Notes: a model not told the origin generated them from the letters alone. DNA of 6,067 bases from Actinomycetes bacterium (GCA_009785885.1 WQUE01000090.1:1-6067); one strand, 5' to 3'; counted from the first letter of the stretch, positions 1-5,512 are shown. Numbers and translations are program-made.

Positions 1-159
1 CGGGCCCAGGCGTGCGCGGGGATCGCCGTCGTGATCGCGTGCGCGCTCGTCCCGGTGGCCCCGGCCGGCGTCCCGGTGCTCGGCGCGGGGGTGGCCGCGA
101 TCCTCGTCGGCGCCTGGAGCGGGCGCCATCCCGCACCCGATCGGGGGTCGGACGCATGA
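1..159 (+). CDS. azlC: AzlC family branched-chain amino acid permease, 3' end only
   Basis: Partial gene: only the last 52 codons are present, entering the window in frame 1 and ending with TGA at 157-159. The visible peptide has a hydrophobic helix (about residues 7-20, GIAVVIACALVPVAPAG), a short PAGVPVL turn, a second hydrophobic stretch (GAGVAAILVGAW), and a polar tail rich in Pro, Arg and Asp. This alternation, and the PAG-(V/L)-P motif between the last two helices, is typical of the C-terminus of AzlC permeases, which pair with the small AzlD protein to export branched-chain amino acids and analogues across the cytoplasmic membrane. The strongest support is context: the next gene is a clear AzlD and its ATG overlaps this stop codon as ATGA, the usual azlCD arrangement. 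The N-terminal part lies outside the window, so the family call rests on the tail plus the neighbour. Confidence 0.8.
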   Translation, partial: RAQACAGIAVVIACALVPVAPAGVPVLGAGVAAILVGAWSGRHPAPDRGSDA

Positions 160-476
160 GCGAGACGCTGCGGTGGCTGACGATCGGGGCCGGGTGCGCC
201 GTGGTCATCGGCGAGAAACTGGCCGGGCACTTCCTGCCCGCCCGCTGGTTCCGCTCGGAACGGCTGGCCCCGATCGTCGCACTCGTCACCGTCGCGCTGC
301 TGGCCGGTCTCGCCGCGCAGCAGACGTTCGACGGCGGCCACCGCCTCGTTCTCGACGCCCGGGCCGCCGCCTTGGCCGTCGCGGCGGTCGCCCTGTGGCG
401 CAAGGCGCCGTTCATCGTCGTGGTGATCCTCGCCGCCGCGACGGCCGCCCTGGTGCGGCATCTCGGCTGGGGCTGA
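156..476 (+). CDS. azlD: AzlD family small membrane subunit of branched-chain amino acid exporter
   Basis: A complete 106-residue protein, the usual AzlD length. It is expected to act with AzlC in the cytoplasmic membrane to export branched-chain amino acids or toxic analogues. Visible features are an N-terminal helix (TLRWLTIGAGCAVVIGEKLAG, about residues 4-24), a basic loop with LPARWFRSERL (27-37) where AzlD proteins carry a conserved LP-x(4,5)-R segment, a second helix (about 38-53), an LVLDARAAALAVAAVALW helix (about 63-80), a KAPFIVVVILAAATAALVR helix (82-100) and a short C-terminus. Start choice: ATG 156 overlaps the azlC stop (ATGA), with a GGGGG ribosome-binding element at 143-147, 8 bases upstream. 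An in-frame upstream ATG at 12 would lie entirely inside azlC and is rejected. Translation is probably coupled to azlC. The substrate is inferred from the family, not from the sequence. Confidence 0.9.
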   Translation: MSETLRWLTIGAGCAVVIGEKLAGHFLPARWFRSERLAPIVALVTVALLAGLAAQQTFDGGHRLVLDARAAALAVAAVALWRKAPFIVVVILAAATAALVRHLGWG

Positions 477-522
477 ACACCGACCCACCGGCGAGGGTTC
501 CGCCCCTGGCGGACGGCCCCAC

Positions 523-528
523 TACACT
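523..528 (+). promoter_or_regulatory. Candidate -10 element (TACACT) for a leaderless transcript of the kinase gene
   Basis: TACACT matches the actinobacterial TANNNT -10 consensus. It ends 8 bases before the ATG at 537, so transcription would be expected to begin at or within a couple of bases of the start codon. An AAGG at 529-532 is only 4 bases from the ATG, which is short for a Shine-Dalgarno site. I see no convincing -35 box about 17 bases upstream. Leaderless initiation is inferred from spacing only. Confidence 0.5.
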
Positions 529-536
529 AAGGCGAC

Positions 537-1556
537 ATGGGCGACGATGTACGTTCGAGCGTCCCGGACCCCTTGTTGATCGCGCTCGACGCCGGCCAGA
601 GCGGATCGCGCGGACGGGTGCTGTCGGGGTTGACCCCCACCTCCGGGGTCCTGGGCGAGTACGCCCTGGACGCGGTCCTCACGAACCAGCCGCTCCTGCC
701 CCAGCTGGCACGCCGCACCGCCGAGATCCTCGACCTGGTACGCCGGGACGGCGTCGCCGCGGCCACGCCGGCGGTGCTCGCCGTCGGGTCGACGGGCCTG
801 GCCACCGGCGACGAAGCCGCCGATCTGCTCCGCCTCGTCGAACCGTACGGCGTGACCCGCGTCGCCCTCGCCCACGACGCCGTGACGTGCCACGTGGGGG
901 CGCTCGGCGGACGGCCCGGTGCGGTCGTGGCGGCCGGGACGGGTGTCGTCACGCTGGCCGTCGGGGCGGACAGCTGGGCGCGCGTCGACGGCTGGGGGCA
1001 CACCCTGGGGGACGCCGGCTCCGGCTTCTGGATCGGGCGTGCCGGGCTGCGGGCGGTGCTTCGCGCGTTCGATGGACGCGGCCCCGCCACGGCCCTGACG
1101 CCGATCGTCCAGGCCGACTTCCCCGACCTGCAGGACGCGTATCTGGAGGTGCAGCGCGATCCGGACTGGGTCCGTCACGTCGCCAGCTACGCCCGCACCG
1201 TCTGCGAGTTGGCGTCCCGCGACGGCGTGTGCGCCGCGATCGTCCGCCGGGCGGCCTCGTCCCTTGCCCTGTCGGCCGTCACGGCGCTCACACGTGTCGG
1301 CGCCGATGCGGCGGGCCAGCGCCCCGTCGTCAGCCCGACCGGCAAGCTGTTCGAGGCGTCGCTCCTCGCCGACCAGTTCGTCGCGGGCGTGCGCGACCGC
1401 CTGCCCCGGGCGCGTTTCGCGGCGCCGGCCGGGACCGCCCTCGACGGCGCCGCCGCGTTGTTCAGTCTCCCGGCGCAGCACCCCCTGTCCGGGCAGGTGC
1501 GCCTCGCTCCCGGCCCGGCGGCGCGCCGCCCGTCCCCGGCGGTGCCACCCCACTAG
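537..1556 (+). CDS. BadF/BadG/BcrA/BcrD-type ATPase; N-acetylglucosamine kinase-like sugar kinase
   Basis: A 339-residue cytoplasmic protein of the ASKHA (actin/sugar kinase/Hsp70) fold, close to the usual 300-350 residues of NAGK-like kinases. Family members phosphorylate GlcNAc, and some (MurK) also MurNAc, using ATP, to salvage amino sugars from cell-wall turnover. Motifs in order: phosphate-1 loop ALDAGQSGSRGR (16-27); VGSTGLA (83-89); LAHDAVTCHVGAL (111-123), where D114 fits the catalytic base; GTGVVTLA (134-141); the family signature GWGHTLGDAGSGFWIGR (152-168); and a C-terminal DGAAALF (303-309). The adenosine-binding GG motif expected near residue 265-270 reads SPTG instead, so one conserved glycine seems missing. 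The tail after about 325 is Pro/Arg-rich. ATG 537 is chosen because the phosphate-1 loop follows soon after and a -10 box abuts it. It lies 60 bases after azlD and 34 before the next gene, so it may head a three-gene operon. Exact sugar unknown. Confidence 0.85.
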   Translation: MGDDVRSSVPDPLLIALDAGQSGSRGRVLSGLTPTSGVLGEYALDAVLTNQPLLPQLARRTAEILDLVRRDGVAAATPAVLAVGSTGLATGDEAADLLRLVEPYGVTRVALAHDAVTCHVGALGGRPGAVVAAGTGVVTLAVGADSWARVDGWGHTLGDAGSGFWIGRAGLRAVLRAFDGRGPATALTPIVQADFPDLQDAYLEVQRDPDWVRHVASYARTVCELASRDGVCAAIVRRAASSLALSAVTALTRVGADAAGQRPVVSPTGKLFEASLLADQFVAGVRDRLPRARFAAPAGTALDGAAALFSLPAQHPLSGQVRLAPGPAARRPSPAVPPH

Positions 1557-1559
1557 TCT
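1554..1559 (+). promoter_or_regulatory. Possible -10 element (TAGTCT) upstream of the DUF2207-like gene
   Basis: TAGTCT overlaps the TAG stop of the kinase gene and fits TANNNT. A start about 7 bases downstream (near 1566) would give a leader of roughly 25 bases that includes the AAAGG ribosome-binding site. No good -35 is visible, so this may be chance; readthrough from the kinase promoter is equally likely. Confidence 0.25.
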
Positions 1560-1590
1560 GGGCACACCTCAACGCGTCAAAGGTACGGCA

Positions 1591-2718
1591 GTGGAGCTTA
1601 TCGGTTGGGTCTTCCTGGGCGCCGGCGTCACCGGCGTCCTGGCTGCCGTCGTCGCCCGTCTGGGCGCCGGGCGTGGCCCCGCCGCCCCATCCGCCCCGGC
1701 CGAGACCGGCCTCATTCACGCCCTGCCCGCGGGCGTCCCCCCGCAGGACGGGCGCCCCGGCATGCTCCGGACGCTGGACGGCACGGTGCCGGGGGCACGC
1801 GAACTGGCGATCACCCTGCTCGACTTCGCCACGCGCGGATTCGTCGTCTTGGAGCCGGCGGGCGCACCCACACCCGGGGGCCCACCGGACTGGACGATCC
1901 GGCCCGTGATGGGCGACACACCGGGCCTGTTGCGCTTCGAGCAAACCCTCCTCGACGCCCTGCACGCCGGCACGACCCCGGAACCCGCGCCGCCGCAGAC
2001 GCTGTCGGCGCTCGCCCGGAACCACCGGCCGGACCTGATGGCCGCCCTCGACCAACTCAAGGCCTCACCCCGGGCGGTCGGCTGGGTCACGACGCCCCGC
2101 CGACGGGGCGCCTGGGCCGTGCTCGGCGGCGTCATCGTGCTCGCCGGGCTGGTCGGCCTGGCGGTGAACCTCATCCGCGGGTTCGGCGTGAGCCTGCCCT
2201 GGCCCGGCCTCGTCGGCGCGGCCCTGCTCGTCGTCAGCGGCGTCATCCTGGTCGGCCAGTCGCGCATGGTGCCCGTGCGGACGCCCGCCGGCGACGCGGC
2301 CGCCCACCAGATCGCGCGGTACCGCGACTGGCTCGCGCAGGTCCCGGCCCACGACATCCGCACAGAGGACGCGAGCGACATCCTGAATGCCAACCTGGCC
2401 GGCGCCGTCGCCCTCGGCGGCGCCCAGCACCTCGGTGACGTGCTCGACCAGTTGGTGCGCCGGGCCGCCGGCTGGTCACGCCCCGTGCCGATCCGCCTCG
2501 ACTGGGTCGCCGCGGAGCACGACGACCGTCCCCTCCCGGGCCAGGCCGCGGCCCTGGCCACGCGGTTCGTCGACGACGGCGAGGGGATGTTCGAGCGGGC
2601 GGGAATCGGTCTGGCAACGCCCGCGGCGAACGCGAACGCGAAACGCAAGGTGCCGGGGCCTCGCACACCCGCTACTATCGGACGAGTCAGCACGTCGCAC
2701 GAACGGATCGGCGCATGA
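1591..2718 (+). CDS. DUF2207-like membrane protein (shortened form)
   Basis: A 375-residue membrane protein of unknown function. The start is GTG 1591, with AAAGG at 1579-1583, 7 bases upstream; earlier in-frame codons lie inside the kinase gene. Layout: an N-terminal membrane helix (about 3-24); a Pro/Ala-rich linker; a soluble stretch with MLRTLDGTVPGARELAITLLDFATRGF (about 58-84), resembling the 'DG-x-x-x-A-R-x-x-x-x-x-L-L-x-L-A-x-R-G' segment that follows the first membrane helix in DUF2207 proteins; LLRFEQTLLDAL (113-124); LDQLKASPRAVGW (153-165); two membrane helices (about 173-194 and 203-222); then RTPAGDAAAHQIARYRDWLAQVPAHDIRTED (230-260) and LAGAVALGGAQHLGDVL (269-285), matching the family's R-x-Y-L and 'L-x-x-A-V-A-L-G' C-terminal patterns. 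The large extracytoplasmic N-terminal domain of standard DUF2207 proteins (about 550-650 residues) is absent. Its stop overlaps the next ATG (ATGA), suggesting translational coupling. The family call is by eye. Confidence 0.7.
   Translation: MELIGWVFLGAGVTGVLAAVVARLGAGRGPAAPSAPAETGLIHALPAGVPPQDGRPGMLRTLDGTVPGARELAITLLDFATRGFVVLEPAGAPTPGGPPDWTIRPVMGDTPGLLRFEQTLLDALHAGTTPEPAPPQTLSALARNHRPDLMAALDQLKASPRAVGWVTTPRRRGAWAVLGGVIVLAGLVGLAVNLIRGFGVSLPWPGLVGAALLVVSGVILVGQSRMVPVRTPAGDAAAHQIARYRDWLAQVPAHDIRTEDASDILNANLAGAVALGGAQHLGDVLDQLVRRAAGWSRPVPIRLDWVAAEHDDRPLPGQAAALATRFVDDGEGMFERAGIGLATPAANANAKRKVPGPRTPATIGRVSTSHERIGA
2673..2678 (+). promoter_or_regulatory. Possible internal -10 element (TACTAT) before the LytR_C gene
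   Basis: TACTAT, preceded by GC, is a good TANNNT match inside the 3' end of the DUF2207-like gene. A transcript starting near 2685 would have a leader of about 30 bases before ATG 2715. There is no clear -35. It would let the LytR_C gene be expressed independently of its upstream partner, despite the ATGA overlap. Confidence 0.35.
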
Positions 2719-3275
2719 AAAACCCGTGGCGCAGGATCGGCAGTCCCATCTTGCTGCTCGTCGTCGTCTGCGCGCTCGCGTACGGCGGTTGGTGGGGCGT
2801 CAAGGCCCTGCTGCGGCCCCTGGGCGCCGTGCCCGTCGCCTCCTGTGTCACGCAGCGGGTCAACAACGCCCTGACGACCGACAAGGTCACCGTGCGCGTC
2901 TACAACGGCGGCACGAAGACCGGGCTCGCCCGCTCCGTGTCGGGCCAGCTGCAGGAGAAAGGCTTCCGCATCGGCTACGTCGGCAACACGACGGAAAAGC
3001 TCGAGGCGACCACCATCATGGGCGCGACCGCCGACTCCCCCGAGGTGAAGCTGGTCGCCGGGTTCTTCACAGGCGCCGTCGTGAAGGCGGACGGCCGGGC
3101 CGATCACACCGTGGACATCCTCCTGAACGACACGTTCGGCGGTGTCAACCCGGACGCGCCGCTCACCGTGGACGTGCCCGGCGGCGTCGTCTGCCTGCCG
3201 GCGACCCCGACCCCGAAGGCGTCGACCCCGGCACCGCCGACCGACACCGCCGCGGCCCCGCAACCCACCCCGTGA
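2715..3275 (+). CDS. Membrane-anchored LytR C-terminal (LytR_C) domain protein
   Basis: A 186-residue protein predicted to be anchored in the membrane, with its domain on the outer face. A basic N-terminus (MKNPWRR) and a hydrophobic helix (about 9-28, SPILLLVVVCALAYGGWWGV) form an uncleaved signal anchor. A LytR_C domain follows at about 57-142, recognised by VTVRVYNGGTKTGLARSVSGQLQEKGFRIG (58-87), a later ATTIMGA (98-104) and a VDILLNDTFGG segment (133-143). The tail (161-186) is low-complexity Pro/Thr/Ala, typical of wall-spanning or disordered surface regions. C44 and C160 flank the domain and could form a disulfide outside the cell (inference). No LytR-Cps2A-Psr catalytic domain is present, so it is not itself expected to transfer glycopolymers to peptidoglycan; the stand-alone domain has no firmly known function. 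The start overlaps the previous stop (ATGA); the upstream ribosome-binding sequence is weak (CGGA at 2704-2707). Confidence 0.85.
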   Translation: MKNPWRRIGSPILLLVVVCALAYGGWWGVKALLRPLGAVPVASCVTQRVNNALTTDKVTVRVYNGGTKTGLARSVSGQLQEKGFRIGYVGNTTEKLEATTIMGATADSPEVKLVAGFFTGAVVKADGRADHTVDILLNDTFGGVNPDAPLTVDVPGGVVCLPATPTPKASTPAPPTDTAAAPQPTP

Positions 3276-3311
3276 CGAGACGCCCCCGGCTCCTCCCGCA
3301 TCACCGCTCAC

Positions 3312-3342
3312 GACACCGAGGCTGTCCCCCGGCTCTGGTGTC
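3312..3342. terminator. Candidate bidirectional hairpin terminator between convergent genes
   Basis: GACACC-GAG at 3312-3320 can pair with CTC-(T)-GGTGTC at 3333-3342: nine base pairs with one bulged T (3336) and a 12-base loop. It sits in the 89-base gap between the stop of the LytR_C gene (3275) and the stop of the oppositely oriented antiporter gene (3365), where a shared terminator is expected. There is no T-tract on either side, which is common for high-GC actinobacterial terminators but also makes the call less certain. Confidence 0.5.
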
Positions 3343-3364
3343 AGACGTCGCGCAGCCACATGCT

Positions 3365-4867
3365 CTACCGGTGATGATGTGAGCGTGGGCGCCAACGGGC
3401 GAGCCGCCCCCAGCGCCCCAGCGCGATGAATCGCTCCTCCACATCGTCCCGGACGTCGGCAGGCGTGACGATCATGAGGTCGTCGCCGGCCCGCAGAATC
3501 GTGTCGCCTTCGGCGGCGAACGAATCCTCGCCGCGCACGATCAGCGACACGACGACGTTCGGCGGGAGGAACAGTTCGCGCACGCTGATGCCCGCCAGCC
3601 GCGAGCCGGGCGGGATGGTGACGCGCAGCACGTCCGCGTGGTGGTTCTCCAGCGGCGCCACCTCGACATCCACGTCGATCGCGGCAAGCGGGTCGATGAG
3701 CCCGAGCCGGCGCGCGACCCAGCCGAGCGAGGGCGCCTGGATCGCCGTGAACACGACGACGAACACGAAAACGAGGTCGAACAGCAGCGCCGAGTCGGTC
3801 GTCCCGGCGGCCAGCGGGACCGTCGCGAGGATGATCGGGACGGCGCCGCGCAACCCCGCCCAGGACAGGAACGCCTGCTCCCGCCAGGGCACCTTGAACC
3901 AGGTGGCGCAGGCCATCACGGAGAGAGGCCGGGCGACGAGCGTCAGGAACAGCCCGGCGAGCACGCCCTCAATCACGGCGTTCCACGTCAAGCCGGCCGG
4001 CTTCGCGAGCAACCCCAGCATGATGAACAACCCGATCTGGGCGATCTCGCCGATGCCCTCGGCGAACGAGCGGATCGCGTGACGGTGGGGCAGGCGGCCG
4101 TTCCCGAGGACGACCGCGCACACGTAGACGGCGGCGAACCCGGACAGGTGCAGCTGGACGCCGAGCCCGTACGCGGCAACCGCCCAGCCGAACGCCGCGA
4201 TCGGGTACAGGCCGCTGGTCGGCAGGGCGATGCGCCGCAACACCCACAGGCCCATGAGACCGACGGCGGCCCCCAGCACCAGGCCCCCGACCAGCTCGCC
4301 GAGGATCAAGCCGCCGAGACCGATCACGCCGCCGGCGGGCGCGACGCCCATGGCGTAGTTCGTCCCGGCCGCGACGAGGAGCACCGTCGGGGCGTCGTTG
4401 AACCCGGACTCGCCCTCGAGCGCCGCCCGGACGCGGTGCGGCAGCGGCAGCCCGCGCAGCACGGAGAACACGGCGGCGGCGTCCGTCGGGGCGGTCACGG
4501 CGCCGAGAAGAACCGCAACCGCGCGCGGCAGGTGCAACAGGTAGTAGCCGAACGCGCCGACGAGCGCGATCGACACCCCGACGCCCACCGTCGCCAGCAC
4601 CCCCGCCAGCCCGAGGTACGGCCGCATGTTCTTCCAGCTGGTCGTCAGGCCGCCCTCGGCGAGGATCAGGACGAGCGCGGCGAAACCGAGGTCGTGTGCC
4701 AGGCTCGCGTTCTTGAACTCGATGCCCAGCCCGCTGGAGCCGAGCAGCAGCCCCAGGCCGAGGAACACGAGCAGGCCGGGCATGCCGAACGTCGCCCCCA
4801 GACGCGCCGCCACCACGGCCACCAGCACCACCACGGCGCCGATGAGGAGCAGCAGGTCCAGGGACAT
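3365..4867 (-). CDS. CPA1 family potassium (or sodium)/proton antiporter with C-terminal RCK_C domain, NhaP2/CvrA-like
   Basis: A 500-residue inner-membrane antiporter that would exchange cytoplasmic K+ or Na+ for H+. Residues 1-390 form about 12-13 membrane helices. Conserved motifs include PGLLVFLGLGLLLG (30-43); LAEGGLTTSW (69-78); APTDAAAVFSVLRG (126-139), whose D129 lies in the ion-path TD motif; LEGESGFNDAPTVLL (150-164), with the ND pair (157-158) typical of CPA1 exchangers; and LSWAGLRGAVPIILATVPL (334-352), the NhaP2/CvrA signature. Residues about 405-485 form a TrkA_C/RCK_C regulatory domain (LRVTIPPGSRLAGISVRELFLP; VVSLIVRGEDSFAAEGDTILRAGD) that may sense a nucleotide or ion. E. 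coli CvrA is about 578 residues; this one ends after RCK_C and appears to lack the extra C-terminal CorC_HlyC-type domain. The C-terminus is basic with three adjacent His. ATG 4867 is chosen as it starts just before the first helix; a -10-like box lies 5 bases upstream, with no well-placed Shine-Dalgarno site. Confidence 0.9.
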   Translation of the reverse strand: MSLDLLLLIGAVVVLVAVVAARLGATFGMPGLLVFLGLGLLLGSSGLGIEFKNASLAHDLGFAALVLILAEGGLTTSWKNMRPYLGLAGVLATVGVGVSIALVGAFGYYLLHLPRAVAVLLGAVTAPTDAAAVFSVLRGLPLPHRVRAALEGESGFNDAPTVLLVAAGTNYAMGVAPAGGVIGLGGLILGELVGGLVLGAAVGLMGLWVLRRIALPTSGLYPIAAFGWAVAAYGLGVQLHLSGFAAVYVCAVVLGNGRLPHRHAIRSFAEGIGEIAQIGLFIMLGLLAKPAGLTWNAVIEGVLAGLFLTLVARPLSVMACATWFKVPWREQAFLSWAGLRGAVPIILATVPLAAGTTDSALLFDLVFVFVVVFTAIQAPSLGWVARRLGLIDPLAAIDVDVEVAPLENHHADVLRVTIPPGSRLAGISVRELFLPPNVVVSLIVRGEDSFAAEGDTILRAGDDLMIVTPADVRDDVEERFIALGRWGRLARWRPRSHHHR

Positions 4868-4872
4868 GCCTC

Positions 4873-4878
4873 ATTCTC
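4873..4878 (-). promoter_or_regulatory. Candidate extended -10 element (TGC-GAGAAT) for the antiporter gene
   Basis: On the minus strand GAGAAT, preceded by TGC, ends 5 bases before the antiporter ATG. The A at position 2 and T at position 6 of the hexamer are kept, and the TG upstream resembles an extended -10. Initiation would fall at or next to the start codon, giving a leaderless mRNA. The GAGG between the box and ATG is too close to serve as a normal ribosome-binding site. The match is modest. Confidence 0.35.
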
Positions 4879-4887
4879 GCAGATCGG

Positions 4888-4910
4888 CCCGTCGGGCGGG
4901 CGGAGACGGG
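4888..4910 (-). terminator. Weak hairpin after ypeA, possible terminator
   Basis: CCCGTC and GACGGG arms (six pairs, 11-base loop) begin 9 bases past the ypeA stop on the minus strand and sit just upstream of the antiporter -10 box. It could end the ypeA transcript and so separate it from the antiporter gene, or be chance in GC-rich sequence. No T-tract follows. Confidence 0.25.
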
Positions 4911-4919
4911 GCGCCGCGT

Positions 4920-5336
4920 TCACACGGTCCGGCGTTTGCCCAGGTCGATCACCTGGAACGGCTCGTAGCCGCAGCGTTCGTAGAAGCCGGCGACGTCCGC
5001 GTTCTCCGGGCGGACCTGGAGGTTGATCTTGGGACAGCCGAGCGCCGCCAGCGCGGCCTCGGCGTGCGCGAGCAGCGCCGCTCCCAGACCCTCCCCCCGG
5101 CGGGCCGGATCGACGGCCAGCAGGTTGATGGCGCCGCGGTGGCCGTCGTAGCCGGCCATGACCGTCGCGATGATCTCCCCGTCCTCGGTTGCGCCGACGA
5201 AGAACAGACCGGGCTGGAACGCGCGCTTGCGTTCGATGTCGGCGTGGGGGTCGTTCCAGGGACGGGTCAGGCCGCATGCCTCCCACAAGGCGATGACCGC
5301 GTCCGCATCACCCGGTTCACACGTCCTGATCCGCAT
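4920..5336 (-). CDS. ypeA: GNAT family N-acetyltransferase, YpeA type
   Basis: A 138-residue cytoplasmic acetyltransferase, matching the length (about 141) and motif order of E. coli YpeA. The N-terminus MRIRTCEPGDADAVIALWE (1-19) is the usual GNAT beta1-alpha1 region. LTRPWNDPHADIERK (23-37) is the YpeA subfamily hallmark, and GTVMGGYDGHRG is represented by ATVMAGYDGHRG (57-68). The acetyl-CoA pyrophosphate loop is VDPARRGEGLGAALL (75-89), fitting R-x-x-G-x-G. CPKINLQVRPENADVAGFYERCGY (101-124) matches the C-terminal GNAT motif with N112 and Y119, and the protein ends in a DLGKR segment. The acceptor substrate is not established for the family as far as I know. Start choice: ATG 5336 places the conserved beta1 strand at residue 1. 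A longer open frame reaching back to 5522 adds 62 residues of low-complexity sequence and overlaps the divergent promoter, so it is rejected. A TACGCT box sits 7 bases upstream, suggesting a leaderless message. Confidence 0.92.
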   Translation of the reverse strand: MRIRTCEPGDADAVIALWEACGLTRPWNDPHADIERKRAFQPGLFFVGATEDGEIIATVMAGYDGHRGAINLLAVDPARRGEGLGAALLAHAEAALAALGCPKINLQVRPENADVAGFYERCGYEPFQVIDLGKRRTV

Positions 5337-5343
5337 GCCGGAC

Positions 5344-5349
5344 AGCGTA
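5344..5349 (-). promoter_or_regulatory. Candidate -10 element (TACGCT) for leaderless ypeA transcript
   Basis: On the minus strand TACGCT (a TANNNT match) is followed by exactly 7 bases and then the ypeA ATG, so the predicted transcription start coincides with the A of the start codon. A GGAGG-like run further upstream is about 15 bases from the ATG, too far for normal ribosome binding. The -35 region (about 5367-5372) is not consensus-like. Confidence 0.5.
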
Positions 5350-5383
5350 CCTCCCCCGTGCGCCGCCTCAGCTCCGGACCGAT

Positions 5384-5389
5384 TACAGT
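5384..5389 (+). promoter_or_regulatory. Candidate -10 element (TACAGT) for the HD-domain hydrolase gene
   Basis: TACAGT fits TANNNT and points toward the HD gene. A start near A5397 would give a leader of about 116 bases. It lies only 34 bases from the oppositely directed ypeA -10 box, so the two promoters would share their -35 region. No strong -35 hexamer is visible. Confidence 0.4.
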
Positions 5390-5405
5390 GGTGCCCACGA
5401 CAACG

Positions 5406-5446
5406 GCCGACGGTCGATTCCGATGCCGGCCCGCGGCATTGTCGGC
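5406..5446 (+). repeat. Inverted repeat (two-part stem-loop) in the leader of the HD gene
   Basis: The inner stem pairs ATGCCG (5423-5428) with CGGCAT (5434-5439) around a 5-base GCCCG loop and can extend by G5422-T5440 (wobble) and C5421-G5441. An outer stem pairs GCCGA (5406-5410) with TCGGC (5442-5446), leaving a 10-base asymmetric bulge (5411-5420). It falls between the candidate start near 5397 and the gene's ribosome-binding site. It could be an RNA structure in the 5' leader or, as the perfect inner palindrome, a protein binding site. It does not resemble a riboswitch class I can name. Confidence 0.45.
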
Positions 5447-5498
5447 GGCACGCGTGTCCGTCCTTGGGGCACGGCCCGCGTCCCACCACGAGCGAGGT

Positions 5499-5503
5499 AA
5501 GGA
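5499..5503 (+). promoter_or_regulatory. Ribosome-binding site of the HD gene (AAGGA)
   Basis: AAGGA, within GAGGTAAGGA, lies 9 bases before ATG 5513 and is the clearest Shine-Dalgarno sequence in the window. It fixes the start of the HD gene and contrasts with the apparently leaderless neighbours. Confidence 0.7.
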
Positions 5504-5512
5504 ACGGTTCAC

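Noticed and set aside
173..1909. A 578-codon plus-strand open frame overlapping azlD and the kinase
   Set aside because: Arg/Pro/Gly-rich low-complexity translation, out of frame with two well-supported genes; it reflects high GC content only.
2628..2646. Short tandem repeat of GAACGC-like units near the end of the DUF2207-like gene
   Set aside because: Only about three imperfect copies, coding for a simple Ala/Asn/Lys stretch in a disordered C-terminus; not a meaningful repeat array.
1716..3395. A 559-codon minus-strand open frame across the DUF2207-like and LytR_C genes
   Set aside because: Its product is Arg/Ala/Ser/Pro-rich with no recognisable motif, and both genes on the opposite strand have clear domains and start signals.
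3638..5026. A 462-codon open frame on the plus strand opposite the antiporter gene
   Set aside because: It lies antisense to a well-supported transporter and encodes a low-complexity Arg/Glu/Gln/His-rich product, the usual shadow of a hydrophobic gene in GC-rich DNA.
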